NCBI RefSeq assembly: GCF_027497495.1
Contig: NZ_CP114205.1
Coordinates: 930,001 to 994,000, forward strand
Direction of reading: 5' to 3'
DNA: 64,000 nucleotides
Source: Streptomyces tubercidicus
GTDB taxonomy: Bacteria > Actinomycetota > Actinomycetes > Streptomycetales > Streptomycetaceae
Shown in pieces: positions 53,041 to 60,782 of this stretch. Position 1 is the stretch's first letter. Each line of letters begins with the position of its first letter. The notes under the pieces are model-generated. The model was not told the origin of the DNA and searched no databases. It worked only from the letters and a program-made list of their open reading frames with translations. The position numbers were made by a program, and so were the translations under genes.

Positions 53041-53472
53041 TCAGAGCTTTCCGCCGATTTCGCACGCCTGGCAGGGCGGGCGGCCGCAGGTGCACTGCAT
53101 GATGGCCGCCAGCACGTCGCGGTCGTGGTAGAGGCACTCGTCCTTGCAGGTGTGGCGCGGGATGAAGCCTGCCGGGATTTCGCCCGGCCAGGGCTCATGG
53201 CCGTCGCGGCAGCGGATGAACCGCTCGGGGTCGGTGGAGTGCAGGTCGTGCATGCCCGACCGGGCCTCGTCCTCCAGCTCCCGTACCCGCTCCACCAGGG
53301 TCCTGAGCTCGGCGGCGATGTCGGTGTACTGGTCGGAGCCGGTCCGCACATGTGCGGAGCGCAGCGCCATGGCTGCGTTGCCCAGAAATCTGCCGGCATC
53401 CTGCAGGTCGGTCACGTGGTGCATCTGAATGCCGTTCACGCCACGTACCCACACGGCGTCCGTGCTGGTCAC
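53041..53472 (-). CDS. Unknown protein with C-terminal Cys/His cluster
   Basis: A 143-residue protein starting at GTG 53472 behind GGGAAGG. The first half is helical (DLQDAGRFLGNAAMALRSAH, YTDIAAELRTLVERVRELED). The end carries RHTCKDECLYHDRD and MQCTCGRPPCQACEIGGKL: two C-x3-C-type pairs plus nearby His and three more Cys, which could bind zinc or an iron-sulphur cluster. No family recognised. Single gene with a strong terminator. Confidence 0.7.
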   Translation of the reverse strand: MTSTDAVWVRGVNGIQMHHVTDLQDAGRFLGNAAMALRSAHVRTGSDQYTDIAAELRTLVERVRELEDEARSGMHDLHSTDPERFIRCRDGHEPWPGEIPAGFIPRHTCKDECLYHDRDVLAAIMQCTCGRPPCQACEIGGKL

Positions 53473-53791
53473 TGATCCACCTTCCCGGCGGTCACCTTGG
53501 TTTTCTTGCGAAACGGTATGCGCGGCGCCGGTGCCTTCGCATAAGGAAAAATCATTCCATTTACGGACGCTAAGGGGCGCACCTCGCATCCGTCCAGGAA
53601 TTTCTGCGTGAGTCGGCTCACAGCAGGGTGGTGGATCTCATGATGGATCTTCTGCTGGAGATTTTTTCGGGAATGCTGGTCTGCTGGTCCAGGAATGTGG
53701 GTCCAAGAATGCTGGATCTTTCAAAGACCGCTGGGAATCTTCACTCCTAAGAATCTTCCGGTGTTTTCTCGTCGGGCCCGGCCGCCGTTTG

Positions 53792-54955
53792 CTATCCGGC
53801 GACCGTGTACGACGCCGCTCCCGTCCCGGCGAGCCCGCCACCGTCGACGATCAGGTACTCCGGGCGGACGGGGCGGCCGTCGAACCAGCACTCCAGGATC
53901 TCCCGGGTGCCGGCGGAGTAGCGGGCCTGCGCCGACAGCGTCGTACCGGATACGTGTGGCGTCATCGCCTCATACGGCATGGTGCGCCAGGGGTGGTCGG
54001 GCGGTGGCGGCTGCGGATACCAGACGTCACCGGCGTAACCGGCCAGTTGGCCGCTGTTGAGGGCCCGGACCACGGCGTCGCGGCTGACGATGAGCGCGCG
54101 TGCGGTGTTGACGATGTACGAACCGCGCTTCATGGCGCCGATCAGCTCGTCGTCGAAGAGGTTCTGTGTCTGCGGGTGCAGCGGCGTGTGGATCGACAGC
54201 ACATCGATCGCGGAGACCAGCGAACGGGCGTCGGGGTGATAGGTCAGCCCCAGCTCCTCCTCGACGTCCTTGTGCAGCCGGTGCACATCGCAGTAGTGGA
54301 GGGTGACATCGAACGGCTTGAGGCGGCGCAGCACCGCCTGGCCGATACGGCCGGAGCCGAGCACGCCGACGTGCATCCCTTCCAGGTCGTAGGCGCGCGC
54401 CGCGCTGTCCGCGATGTTCCAGCCCTTCTTGGCGGTCACCCACTCATGGGAGGGCAGGTAGTTCCGCACCAGGGTGAGGATCTGCATGACGGCGTGCTCG
54501 GACACGCTGATGCTGTTGCTGAAGGTCACCTCCGCCACCGTCATGCCGTGCGAGATCGCGCTCGGCAGGTCGACGTGGTCCGACCCGATCCCGGCGGTGA
54601 TCGCGAGCTTGAGCCGGGGGGCCGCGGCGATGCGCTCGGGGGTCAGATAGGCGGGCCAGAAGGGCTGGGAGATCACCACGTCGGAGTCGGGCAGCTCGCG
54701 GTCCAGTGTGGAGCCCTCGCCCTCCTTGTCGGACGTGACGACGAGGGTGTGGCCCCGGTCCTCCAGGAAGCGGCGCAGTCCCAGTTCGCCCGAGACGCAG
54801 CCGAGGAGCTGTCCCGGGGTGAAATCGATGGCTTGTGGGGTCGGTGCGGTCTGACCGCCCGGATAGCCGGTGATGGCGGGAATCTCGTCGCGTGCGTAAT
54901 CGGGGGGATATCCGCCCACGGGGTCCGGATAGAGCACCGTAAGGATCTTTGCCAT
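53792..54955 (-). CDS. fdh: NAD-dependent formate dehydrogenase
   Basis: A 387-residue metal-free formate dehydrogenase of the D-2-hydroxyacid dehydrogenase family, oxidising formate to CO2 with NAD. FDH-specific segments are VLYPDPVGGYPPDYARDEIP at the N-terminus, VVISQPFWPAYLTPERIAAA, SNSISVSEHAVMQILTLVRN then YLPSHEWV, the dinucleotide motif VGVLGSGRIGQAVLRRLKPF, VNTARALIVSRDAVVRAL (catalytic-region Arg) and MTPHVSGTTLSAQARYSAGT (catalytic His). The ATG at 54955 gives the family N-terminus. It is divergent from the formamidase operon and removes the formate that formamidase makes. Confidence 0.95.
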   Translation of the reverse strand: MAKILTVLYPDPVGGYPPDYARDEIPAITGYPGGQTAPTPQAIDFTPGQLLGCVSGELGLRRFLEDRGHTLVVTSDKEGEGSTLDRELPDSDVVISQPFWPAYLTPERIAAAPRLKLAITAGIGSDHVDLPSAISHGMTVAEVTFSNSISVSEHAVMQILTLVRNYLPSHEWVTAKKGWNIADSAARAYDLEGMHVGVLGSGRIGQAVLRRLKPFDVTLHYCDVHRLHKDVEEELGLTYHPDARSLVSAIDVLSIHTPLHPQTQNLFDDELIGAMKRGSYIVNTARALIVSRDAVVRALNSGQLAGYAGDVWYPQPPPPDHPWRTMPYEAMTPHVSGTTLSAQARYSAGTREILECWFDGRPVRPEYLIVDGGGLAGTGAASYTVAG

Positions 54956-55325
54956 GGCCGTCCTCCATCGGTGGGGGGCCACTGCTTCTACAAACCGTCC
55001 GGTCACTTCGAACCGGTCGGTGCCGTTGATCAAATTTTAGTCGCGTGGGCAGCGGCGCGGCAATGCCAGTCACCAAGGCGTTCTCCACGTTCCGTGACGA
55101 GTTGATCGGTCTGCGTGAGACCCGTGCGAAAAGCGACGACTCGGGGCTCGTCGTCAGGGCGTTCCGACCCGGTGCGGGCACGGTCGTCCGCGACTTGACA
55201 CGTGCATTTCCCGGACGTCTCCTTGAAGAAGGAAGTGGGCTGTGGCGCACGGTTGTCGGGGGTCGCGTCGCCACACACTCGGATCGGATTGGCCGGCGTC
55301 CACCGGCATCATCCGGAGGCTGCTG

Positions 55326-55604
55326 ATGGCGACCTATGAATTCCAGTGCAGTCGTTGTGGGCCCTTCGACGTGAAGTTGGCGATCGGAACGGCGCCCGCC
55401 ACCCATGACTGCCCCGTGTGCGCGGGCGCTGCGCGACGCGTCTACACCGCGCCCGGACTCACGCTCACGCCGCACGCGGTCGCTGACCTCCATAACCAGG
55501 AGGAACGGGCCCGTGAGGCCCCGGCAGTGGTCTCCGAAGTGCCGTCACGCAGGACAGTGCCGAGGCGCCCGCATCCCGCGCTGTCGCGGTTGCCGCGTTC
55601 CTGA
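55326..55604 (+). CDS. fmdB: FmdB-family zinc-ribbon protein
   Basis: A 92-residue protein with the FmdB zinc ribbon: MATYEFQCSRCGPFDVKLAI and HDCPVCAGAARRVYTAP, four Cys as CxxC...CxxC. The tail is basic and disordered. FmdB proteins are thought to be regulators or accessories of amidase genes. First gene of the fmdB-amiS-fmdA operon. Confidence 0.9.
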   Translation: MATYEFQCSRCGPFDVKLAIGTAPATHDCPVCAGAARRVYTAPGLTLTPHAVADLHNQEERAREAPAVVSEVPSRRTVPRRPHPALSRLPRS

Positions 55605-55685
55605 GGAGGGTGGTCGACCAGGCAGAACGTCGTAGGCGGGATTTGACGATTCCGTCCCCCACGCGGACTGAGGAGGTGCGTCCCC

Positions 55686-56318
55686 GTGGGCAACGTGGGA
55701 CTGCTCTTTGTCGGTGCGGTGCTGTTCATCAACGGCATGCTGCTGCTGGGAAAGGTCGATAGCCGGTCCGGAGCGGTTTTCAACCTTTTCATAGGCTCAC
55801 TGCAGGTGCTGACGCCGACCTACCTCATCTTCTCCGCCGCTGGTGACCCCCTCAAGATCCTGGCGGCGTCCGGTATTTATCTGTTCGGCTTCACCTACCT
55901 CTACGTAGGTGTCGGACTGCTCGCCGGCCTCGACAGCACCGGTGTCGGCTACTACTCGCTCTTCGTGGCAATCGCGGCCCTGGGATACTCGTTCGCCAAC
56001 TTCCATCTCCTGAAGGACTACCCCTTCGGTGTCATCTGGCTCTACTGGGCATTCCTGTGGTTCCTGTTCTTCCTGCTGCTCGGTCTGAAGTGGGACGGCC
56101 TCACCACCTATACGGGCTATGTCACGGCAATCGAGGGCTGGGTCACCGGTGTGATTCCCGCGGCGCTGCTGCTCTCCGGTTACTGGCAGCACCCCACCGA
56201 AATCGCCATCGCCCTCGCGGCCTTCGGCGTGGTGGTGTTCGCGGCGCTGTGGCCGCTCACCCGGAAATCGCGGAAGCCGGCGGTCCCGGCAGACGGAACT
56301 GTGGGCGCACCAACGTGA
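55686..56318 (+). CDS. amiS: AmiS/UreI-family amide channel
   Basis: A 210-residue membrane protein with six or seven helices: GNVGLLFVGAVLFINGMLLL, GAVFNLFIGSLQVLTPTYLI, LKILAASGIYLFGFTYLYVG, GYYSLFVAIAALGYSFANFH, FGVIWLYWAFLWFLFFLLLG. AmiS/UreI proteins are pH-gated or open channels for short amides and urea. GTG start. Placed before formamidase, it would admit formamide. Confidence 0.92.
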   Translation: MGNVGLLFVGAVLFINGMLLLGKVDSRSGAVFNLFIGSLQVLTPTYLIFSAAGDPLKILAASGIYLFGFTYLYVGVGLLAGLDSTGVGYYSLFVAIAALGYSFANFHLLKDYPFGVIWLYWAFLWFLFFLLLGLKWDGLTTYTGYVTAIEGWVTGVIPAALLLSGYWQHPTEIAIALAAFGVVVFAALWPLTRKSRKPAVPADGTVGAPT

Positions 56319-56342
56319 CCGGATCGTAAATGAGGAGCTGTC

Positions 56343-57593
56343 ATGCCCGAAATTCTCTTCAACGTGGACCACAGCAAGTCGATGCGTGACCAGGACGTCC
56401 CCGGGCACAACAGGTGGCACCCGGACATCCCCTCCGTCGCCATGGTGAAGCCGGGATCGGAATTCCGTATGGAGTGCCGTGACTGGACCGACTGCCAGGT
56501 CGGCAACAACGACACCGCCAACGACGTACGCGATATCGACCTGACCATCCCCCATATGCTCAGCGGCCCGATAGGCGTGGAGGGCGCCGAACCCGGCGAT
56601 CTGCTCGTCGTCGACATACTCGACCTCGGCCCCGTGCCGCAGCAGTCCGGGGACGCGGCGGGCCAGGGCTGGGGCTACACCGGCATCTTCGCCAAAGCCA
56701 ACGGCGGCGGCTTCCTGACCGACTACTTCCCGGACGCCTACAAGGCGATATGGGACTTCCACGGGCAGCAGGCGGTCTCCCGCCACCTTCCCGGAATCCG
56801 CTTCACCGGGATCACCCACCCCGGTCTGTTCGGCACCGCCCCGTCCGCGGAGATGCTCGCCCGCTGGAACACCCGCGAGCAGGCGCTGATCGACACCGAC
56901 CCGAACCGGGTACCGCCGCTCGCCGTACCGCCGGACAGCAACAACGCGCTCGCCGGGACGGCCACCGGAGACCTCGCCACGCGCATCGCCGCGGAAGGGG
57001 CCCGCACGGTGCCGGCCCGTGAGAACGGAGGCAACCACGACATCAAGAACTTCACGCGCGGTTCCCGGGTCTACTACCCCGTGTACGTCAAGGACGCCAA
57101 GCTCTCGGGCGGCGATCTCCACTTCAGCCAGGGCGACGGAGAGATCACTTTCTGCGGCGCCATCGAGATGGGCGGCTTCATCGACTTCCACGTCGATCTG
57201 ATCAAGGGCGGCATGGAGACGTACGGCATCAGCACCAACCCCGTCTTCATACCGGGCAACGTCGAGCCCAGGTACACGGAGTTCCTCACCTTCATCGGCG
57301 TCTCCGTCGACCACGACACGGACACGAACTACTACCTGGACGCGACGCTGGCCTACCGCCGGGCCTGCCTCAACGCCGTCGAGTACTTCAAGAAGTTCGG
57401 CTACAGCGGCGAGCAGGCGTACCTGCTGCTCGGTTCCGCACCCATAGAGGGACGCATCAGCGGCATCGTCGACATCCCCAATGCCTGCTGCTCGCTGTAC
57501 GTGCCCACCGCCATGTTCGACTTCGACGTCCGCCCGTCCGCCGCCGGCCCGATGAAGGCCGACCGCGGACAGTGCGCGATGGCCGGCGCCTGA
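56343..57593 (+). CDS. fmdA: Formamidase
   Basis: A 416-residue FmdA/AmdA-family amidase that splits formamide into formate and ammonia. Marks: EILFNVDHSKSMRDQDVPGH, HNRWHPDIPSVAMVKPGSEF, CRDWTDCQVGNNDTANDVRD, GVEGAEPGDLLVVDILDLGP, RENGGNHDIKNFTRGSRVYY, LHFSQGDGEITFCGAIEMGG, and GIVDIPNACCSLYVPTAMFD. Length matches the family. Last gene of the operon, followed by a terminator at 57615-57650. Confidence 0.95.
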   Translation: MPEILFNVDHSKSMRDQDVPGHNRWHPDIPSVAMVKPGSEFRMECRDWTDCQVGNNDTANDVRDIDLTIPHMLSGPIGVEGAEPGDLLVVDILDLGPVPQQSGDAAGQGWGYTGIFAKANGGGFLTDYFPDAYKAIWDFHGQQAVSRHLPGIRFTGITHPGLFGTAPSAEMLARWNTREQALIDTDPNRVPPLAVPPDSNNALAGTATGDLATRIAAEGARTVPARENGGNHDIKNFTRGSRVYYPVYVKDAKLSGGDLHFSQGDGEITFCGAIEMGGFIDFHVDLIKGGMETYGISTNPVFIPGNVEPRYTEFLTFIGVSVDHDTDTNYYLDATLAYRRACLNAVEYFKKFGYSGEQAYLLLGSAPIEGRISGIVDIPNACCSLYVPTAMFDFDVRPSAAGPMKADRGQCAMAGA

Positions 57594-57614
57594 ACTCGCC
57601 TCGGAAGGACCTGT

Positions 57615-57650
57615 CTGCCGGCCCCACGGCCTGAAGCCGGGGGCCGGCAG
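57615..57650 (+). terminator. Hairpin terminator after fmdA
   Basis: An 11-bp GC stem (57615-57625 with 57640-57650) and a 14-base loop, 22 bases after the fmdA stop. Confidence 0.85.
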
Positions 57651-57813
57651 CCCTGGCCTGGGGTGGTGGGACGGGCGGCCCTGGCCTGAGCCGGTGGCCG
57701 GGATGGGCTGCGACAGGTGTGCGACCCCGCTGTCAGTGGGGATTCCTACACTGATCGGGATGCTCTTCGCACAGGCCGTGCGGGGGCGTGCGCCCGGGGG
57801 GAGGGGGCAGCAG

Positions 57814-59217
57814 ATGGTGCTGCGGCAGGACTTACCACCACAGCGTTCCGGTGCGGCCGACCGCGCGCCGGTGCCGGATCCCGGCCCGCCGTCCGCCGCC
57901 TCTCCGCGGGCCCTGTCGCCGTCCCGGCTGCTGCCCTGGCTGGCGCGGCTGGGCGCGCCGGCCGCCGCATTCGCCGTGTTCCAGGGCCTGTTGGGGATCC
58001 TGCCGGAGAATCTCGCGGCCGAGGCGGCGCGCTACTGCGTGGCGGCGACCGCCGCTGCCGGTGTCGGTGCCGTGGTGTGGCTGGCGGCGGCCCTGCTGCG
58101 GGCCCGCGGCGCGGCCGCCTCCGCGGTGGCACCGGCCGTCCCCGTGCCCGTGCCGGCGCCCGCCGGGTCGCTGCCCGAGCTGGTGGACGGCACGTATCAG
58201 GCGCTCCGGCGCGGTCTCACGGTGATCGAGGTGCCCGGCCGCGGACCGCTCACGGGCTGGCCGCACTCCCTCGCGGAGAGTGAGCCGCCGGTGCATCCGA
58301 CGGCGTTCGGCACGGCGTACGGGCTGCATCTGCTGCTCGACATCGCGCCGTACGACGGCCGAATACGGGCCGGGGAGGTGGCCGAGACGCTGTGGCGGCT
58401 GCGGCTTCCCGGCGGCGGGTGGGCCGCCCGGTCCCAGGGCAGCGGGGCGCGCCCCGAGGTGTCCGCGATCGTGCTGGGTGCGCTGGCGCGGGCCGGTGCC
58501 GATGCACGGCTGCTGGAGGCGGAAATACGCTCCTGCGAGGTGCTGTGGGACCCGGACCATGACGCGTCGGGGCTGGCCAACACCTACGTGGTCACGAATG
58601 TGCTGCGCGGGCTGCTGCGGGCGGCGCCCGGGGCCGCCGCGCTGGACGGACTGCGTGAGGTGCTGGTCAATGGCGCCACGGCCGATCCGGCGCGGGACCA
58701 TCACCGCTGCTGGGGCGCGGCGCTGGCCACCGGACACGGCAATCCGGCACCGTCCGCGGTGCACACCGCGCGGGCTGTGGTGGCGCTGGACCGGGCCGCC
58801 CGGGTACTGGGCGAGGACGAACGGCAGCGTGCGGTGCGTGAGGAGGGATTGCGCTGGCTGCTGGCCGGTCCGGCGGCGCCCGGGGGCGGCGCGGCCGATC
58901 TGCTGAACTGCCAGGAGGAGGTGCGGCGGCCGGTCCAGGAGGATCCGCTGCATCAGGAGCTGCTGTCCGTACGGCACTTCGCGGCCGCCTGGGTGGCCCG
59001 CGCGCTGATGACGGACGGCGCCCGGCAGGTGGCGGACGGGGAGGTGGGGCTGCCGGTGTGGGAGGCCCAGCTGGCCGCCGCCGTGGCGCGGGTGCACGGT
59101 ATGCAGCAGGGCGGGGTGTGGCGGTGGGACGACGGGCCCATGGGACACCCGGTGTGGATGGCGTATCAGGGCCTGTCGGTGCTGCGGCGGTATGCCCTGA
59201 TGGTCTATCGGCCGTGA
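57814..59217 (+). CDS. Membrane protein with prenyltransferase/squalene-cyclase-like toroid region
   Basis: A 467-residue protein. Two hydrophobic segments (LGAPAAAFAVFQGLLGILPE and VAATAAAGVGAVVWLAAALL) precede a soluble helical region from about residue 115. Repeated helix pairs there (FGTAYGLHLLLDIAPYDGRI, VAETLWRLRLPGGGWAARSQ, WDPDHDASGLANTYVVTNVL, HHRCWGAALATGHGNPAPSA, VAARVHGMQQGGVWRWDDGP-type end) resemble alpha/alpha toroids of terpene cyclases and prenyltransferases. No DxDD or DCTAE motif was seen, so cyclase activity is unlikely. The ATG at 57814 has a GGAGGGGGC site; in-frame starts from 57694 exist. Function unknown; likely a partner of the next gene. Confidence 0.65.
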   Translation: MVLRQDLPPQRSGAADRAPVPDPGPPSAASPRALSPSRLLPWLARLGAPAAAFAVFQGLLGILPENLAAEAARYCVAATAAAGVGAVVWLAAALLRARGAAASAVAPAVPVPVPAPAGSLPELVDGTYQALRRGLTVIEVPGRGPLTGWPHSLAESEPPVHPTAFGTAYGLHLLLDIAPYDGRIRAGEVAETLWRLRLPGGGWAARSQGSGARPEVSAIVLGALARAGADARLLEAEIRSCEVLWDPDHDASGLANTYVVTNVLRGLLRAAPGAAALDGLREVLVNGATADPARDHHRCWGAALATGHGNPAPSAVHTARAVVALDRAARVLGEDERQRAVREEGLRWLLAGPAAPGGGAADLLNCQEEVRRPVQEDPLHQELLSVRHFAAAWVARALMTDGARQVADGEVGLPVWEAQLAAAVARVHGMQQGGVWRWDDGPMGHPVWMAYQGLSVLRRYALMVYRP

Positions 59218-59358
59218 GGCGGGGCGAGTTGCGGGGGCCGGGGGCGGCCGGAGGTGTCGTGGGTCGGTGCGGGGCAGGGGGCGGTGCGGGCCAGGAGGCG
59301 GGGCGGTTCGGCTCAGGAGACCGGTGCGGGCCATGGGGTCGGTGAAGGGGAGGCGGAG

Positions 59359-60150
59359 ATGCAGGTCGAGGAGGCCCGGCGGCTGCTGGTGGACGGGCTG
59401 GGCGCGGGTCCTGAGCCGCCGTCGCCCGAGTCGGCGCGCCATGCGATCGCGCAGTTGGCGCAGCCCGGCACGCTCGGTCCGCTGGTGCGCCGATTAGCCG
59501 TCGGTGATCTGGAGCTCGCGGAGTGCGTCCGGCTGTCGTACCGCCATGTGCTGGGCTTCGACAAGCTGGTGCTGCTGTCCGGTGCGCCCCGGTTCATGCT
59601 GCGGGTGCATTTCTGGCACGGCACGGCCGGTGCCGTCTCCGAGGACATCCACAATCACCGCTGTGCGATCGCCTCGGCGGTGGTCCGCGGCCGGGTGCGG
59701 ATGGAGTGCTACGAGCCGGCCGCGGACGGCGTGCCCGCGGTCGCCTACCGGGAGACCATCGACGGCCCCGGCGGGGCCTGGCAACTGCGACGGGTCGGCG
59801 ACGCACGGCTGCGGCTGCTGCACACCGAGCAGTACGGCGCCGGGCGGAGCTACGGCCTGGCGGCCCATACGCTGCACCGGGTGGAGAGCGTGGAGCCGAC
59901 GGTGACGCTGTTTCTGGAGACCGCCCCACAGCGGTCGATGACCGACGTCTATGTCCGGAGCCGCGGCCGCGTCACGGACCGCGGCTCCGTCGGCGACTGC
60001 GGCTCCGTCAGCGGCCGCGGCCCCGTCAGGCCCGCCGGTGAGCTCAGCGCCGCCCGCGGCGAGCGCGCGCATCCGCCGCCCAAGACTCCGCTGCCGCCGG
60101 CCGTCTACCTTGCTGAACTCGATTCCCTGGCAGGGTCTTTGGGCTATTGA
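59359..60150 (+). CDS. Cupin-like (cysteine-dioxygenase-type) protein, unknown function
   Basis: A 263-residue protein. The core resembles a cysteine-dioxygenase-like cupin: RFMLRVHFWHGTAGAVSEDI, HNHRCAIASAVVRGRVRMEC and LAAHTLHRVESVEPTVTLFL, giving a possible His-x-His...His metal site. After about residue 200 a low-complexity stretch appears (DRGSVGDCGSVSGRGPVRPA). Start at 59359 behind GGCGGAG. It follows the toroid-like membrane protein and its last 107 bases overlap the Nudix gene on the other strand. Reaction unknown. Confidence 0.65.
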   Translation: MQVEEARRLLVDGLGAGPEPPSPESARHAIAQLAQPGTLGPLVRRLAVGDLELAECVRLSYRHVLGFDKLVLLSGAPRFMLRVHFWHGTAGAVSEDIHNHRCAIASAVVRGRVRMECYEPAADGVPAVAYRETIDGPGGAWQLRRVGDARLRLLHTEQYGAGRSYGLAAHTLHRVESVEPTVTLFLETAPQRSMTDVYVRSRGRVTDRGSVGDCGSVSGRGPVRPAGELSAARGERAHPPPKTPLPPAVYLAELDSLAGSLGY

Positions 60151-60628
60151 ACGGCAGCGGCCCCGGATGCCCGAAGCGGGCCGTCATGGCGCGGAGGCCG
60201 ACGGCGTCCAGCCGGCCGCCGAGCGCCTGGCGGATCACCGTGAGGTTGTAGGCGTCCACCCCGGCCTCGGCCAGCTCGGCGGGCCTCGCCCAGCGGTAGA
60301 CCTGGTCCGCGCTGGGCAGGACGACGTCCAGCGTGAGCGGGCGGACGATGAAGTTCTCCTGATGGTTGTGGACGCGGCGGCCCTGGTAGTCGCTCAGGAA
60401 GCTGGTCGAGCCGGTGTGGGCGACGATGGTGCCCAGCAGCCCGGTCTCCTCCTTCAACTCCCGTAGAGCACCGCTCTCGGCGGACTCCCCACGATCGAGC
60501 TTCCCGCACGGCACACCCCAGGCGCCGGGCAGAAATCGCTCGCGGTAGCTACGGCGCACGATCAGCACGCGGGCGTGGTGCACCACCACCGCCGCGGCCA
60601 GATAAGTGTCGGCTGCAATCTGATTCAT
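60044..60628 (-). CDS. Nudix hydrolase
   Basis: A 194-residue protein with an intact Nudix box, GKLDRGESAESGALRELKEE followed by TGL (GX5EX7REUXEEXGU). VLIVRRSYRERFLPGAWGVP precedes it as usual. It hydrolyses some nucleoside diphosphate derivative. The last 35 or so residues lie in the region overlapping the cupin-like gene and are basic and low in complexity; the true stop is unusually far from the domain. Confidence 0.88.
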   Translation of the reverse strand: MNQIAADTYLAAAVVVHHARVLIVRRSYRERFLPGAWGVPCGKLDRGESAESGALRELKEETGLLGTIVAHTGSTSFLSDYQGRRVHNHQENFIVRPLTLDVVLPSADQVYRWARPAELAEAGVDAYNLTVIRQALGGRLDAVGLRAMTARFGHPGPLPFNSPKTLPGNRVQQGRRPAAAESWAADARARRGRR

Positions 60629-60782
60629 CGGACTTCTCGCAATCCGAAGTGACGGGCGTCAGGCCCGTGGCGGACGTCCACCGTACCGGCGATGAATCAG
60701 CGAGGGACCGGTTCCGCAGCCATGTCGAAGAGTGGGTGCGGCGGCCACCCCGACCATTGAACTGACCGCCGCGCGTTTGACC

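Noticed and set aside
55045..55326. 93-codon plus-strand frame between fdh and fmdB
   Set aside because: It occupies the divergent promoter region and shows no family pattern; I treat it as non-coding.
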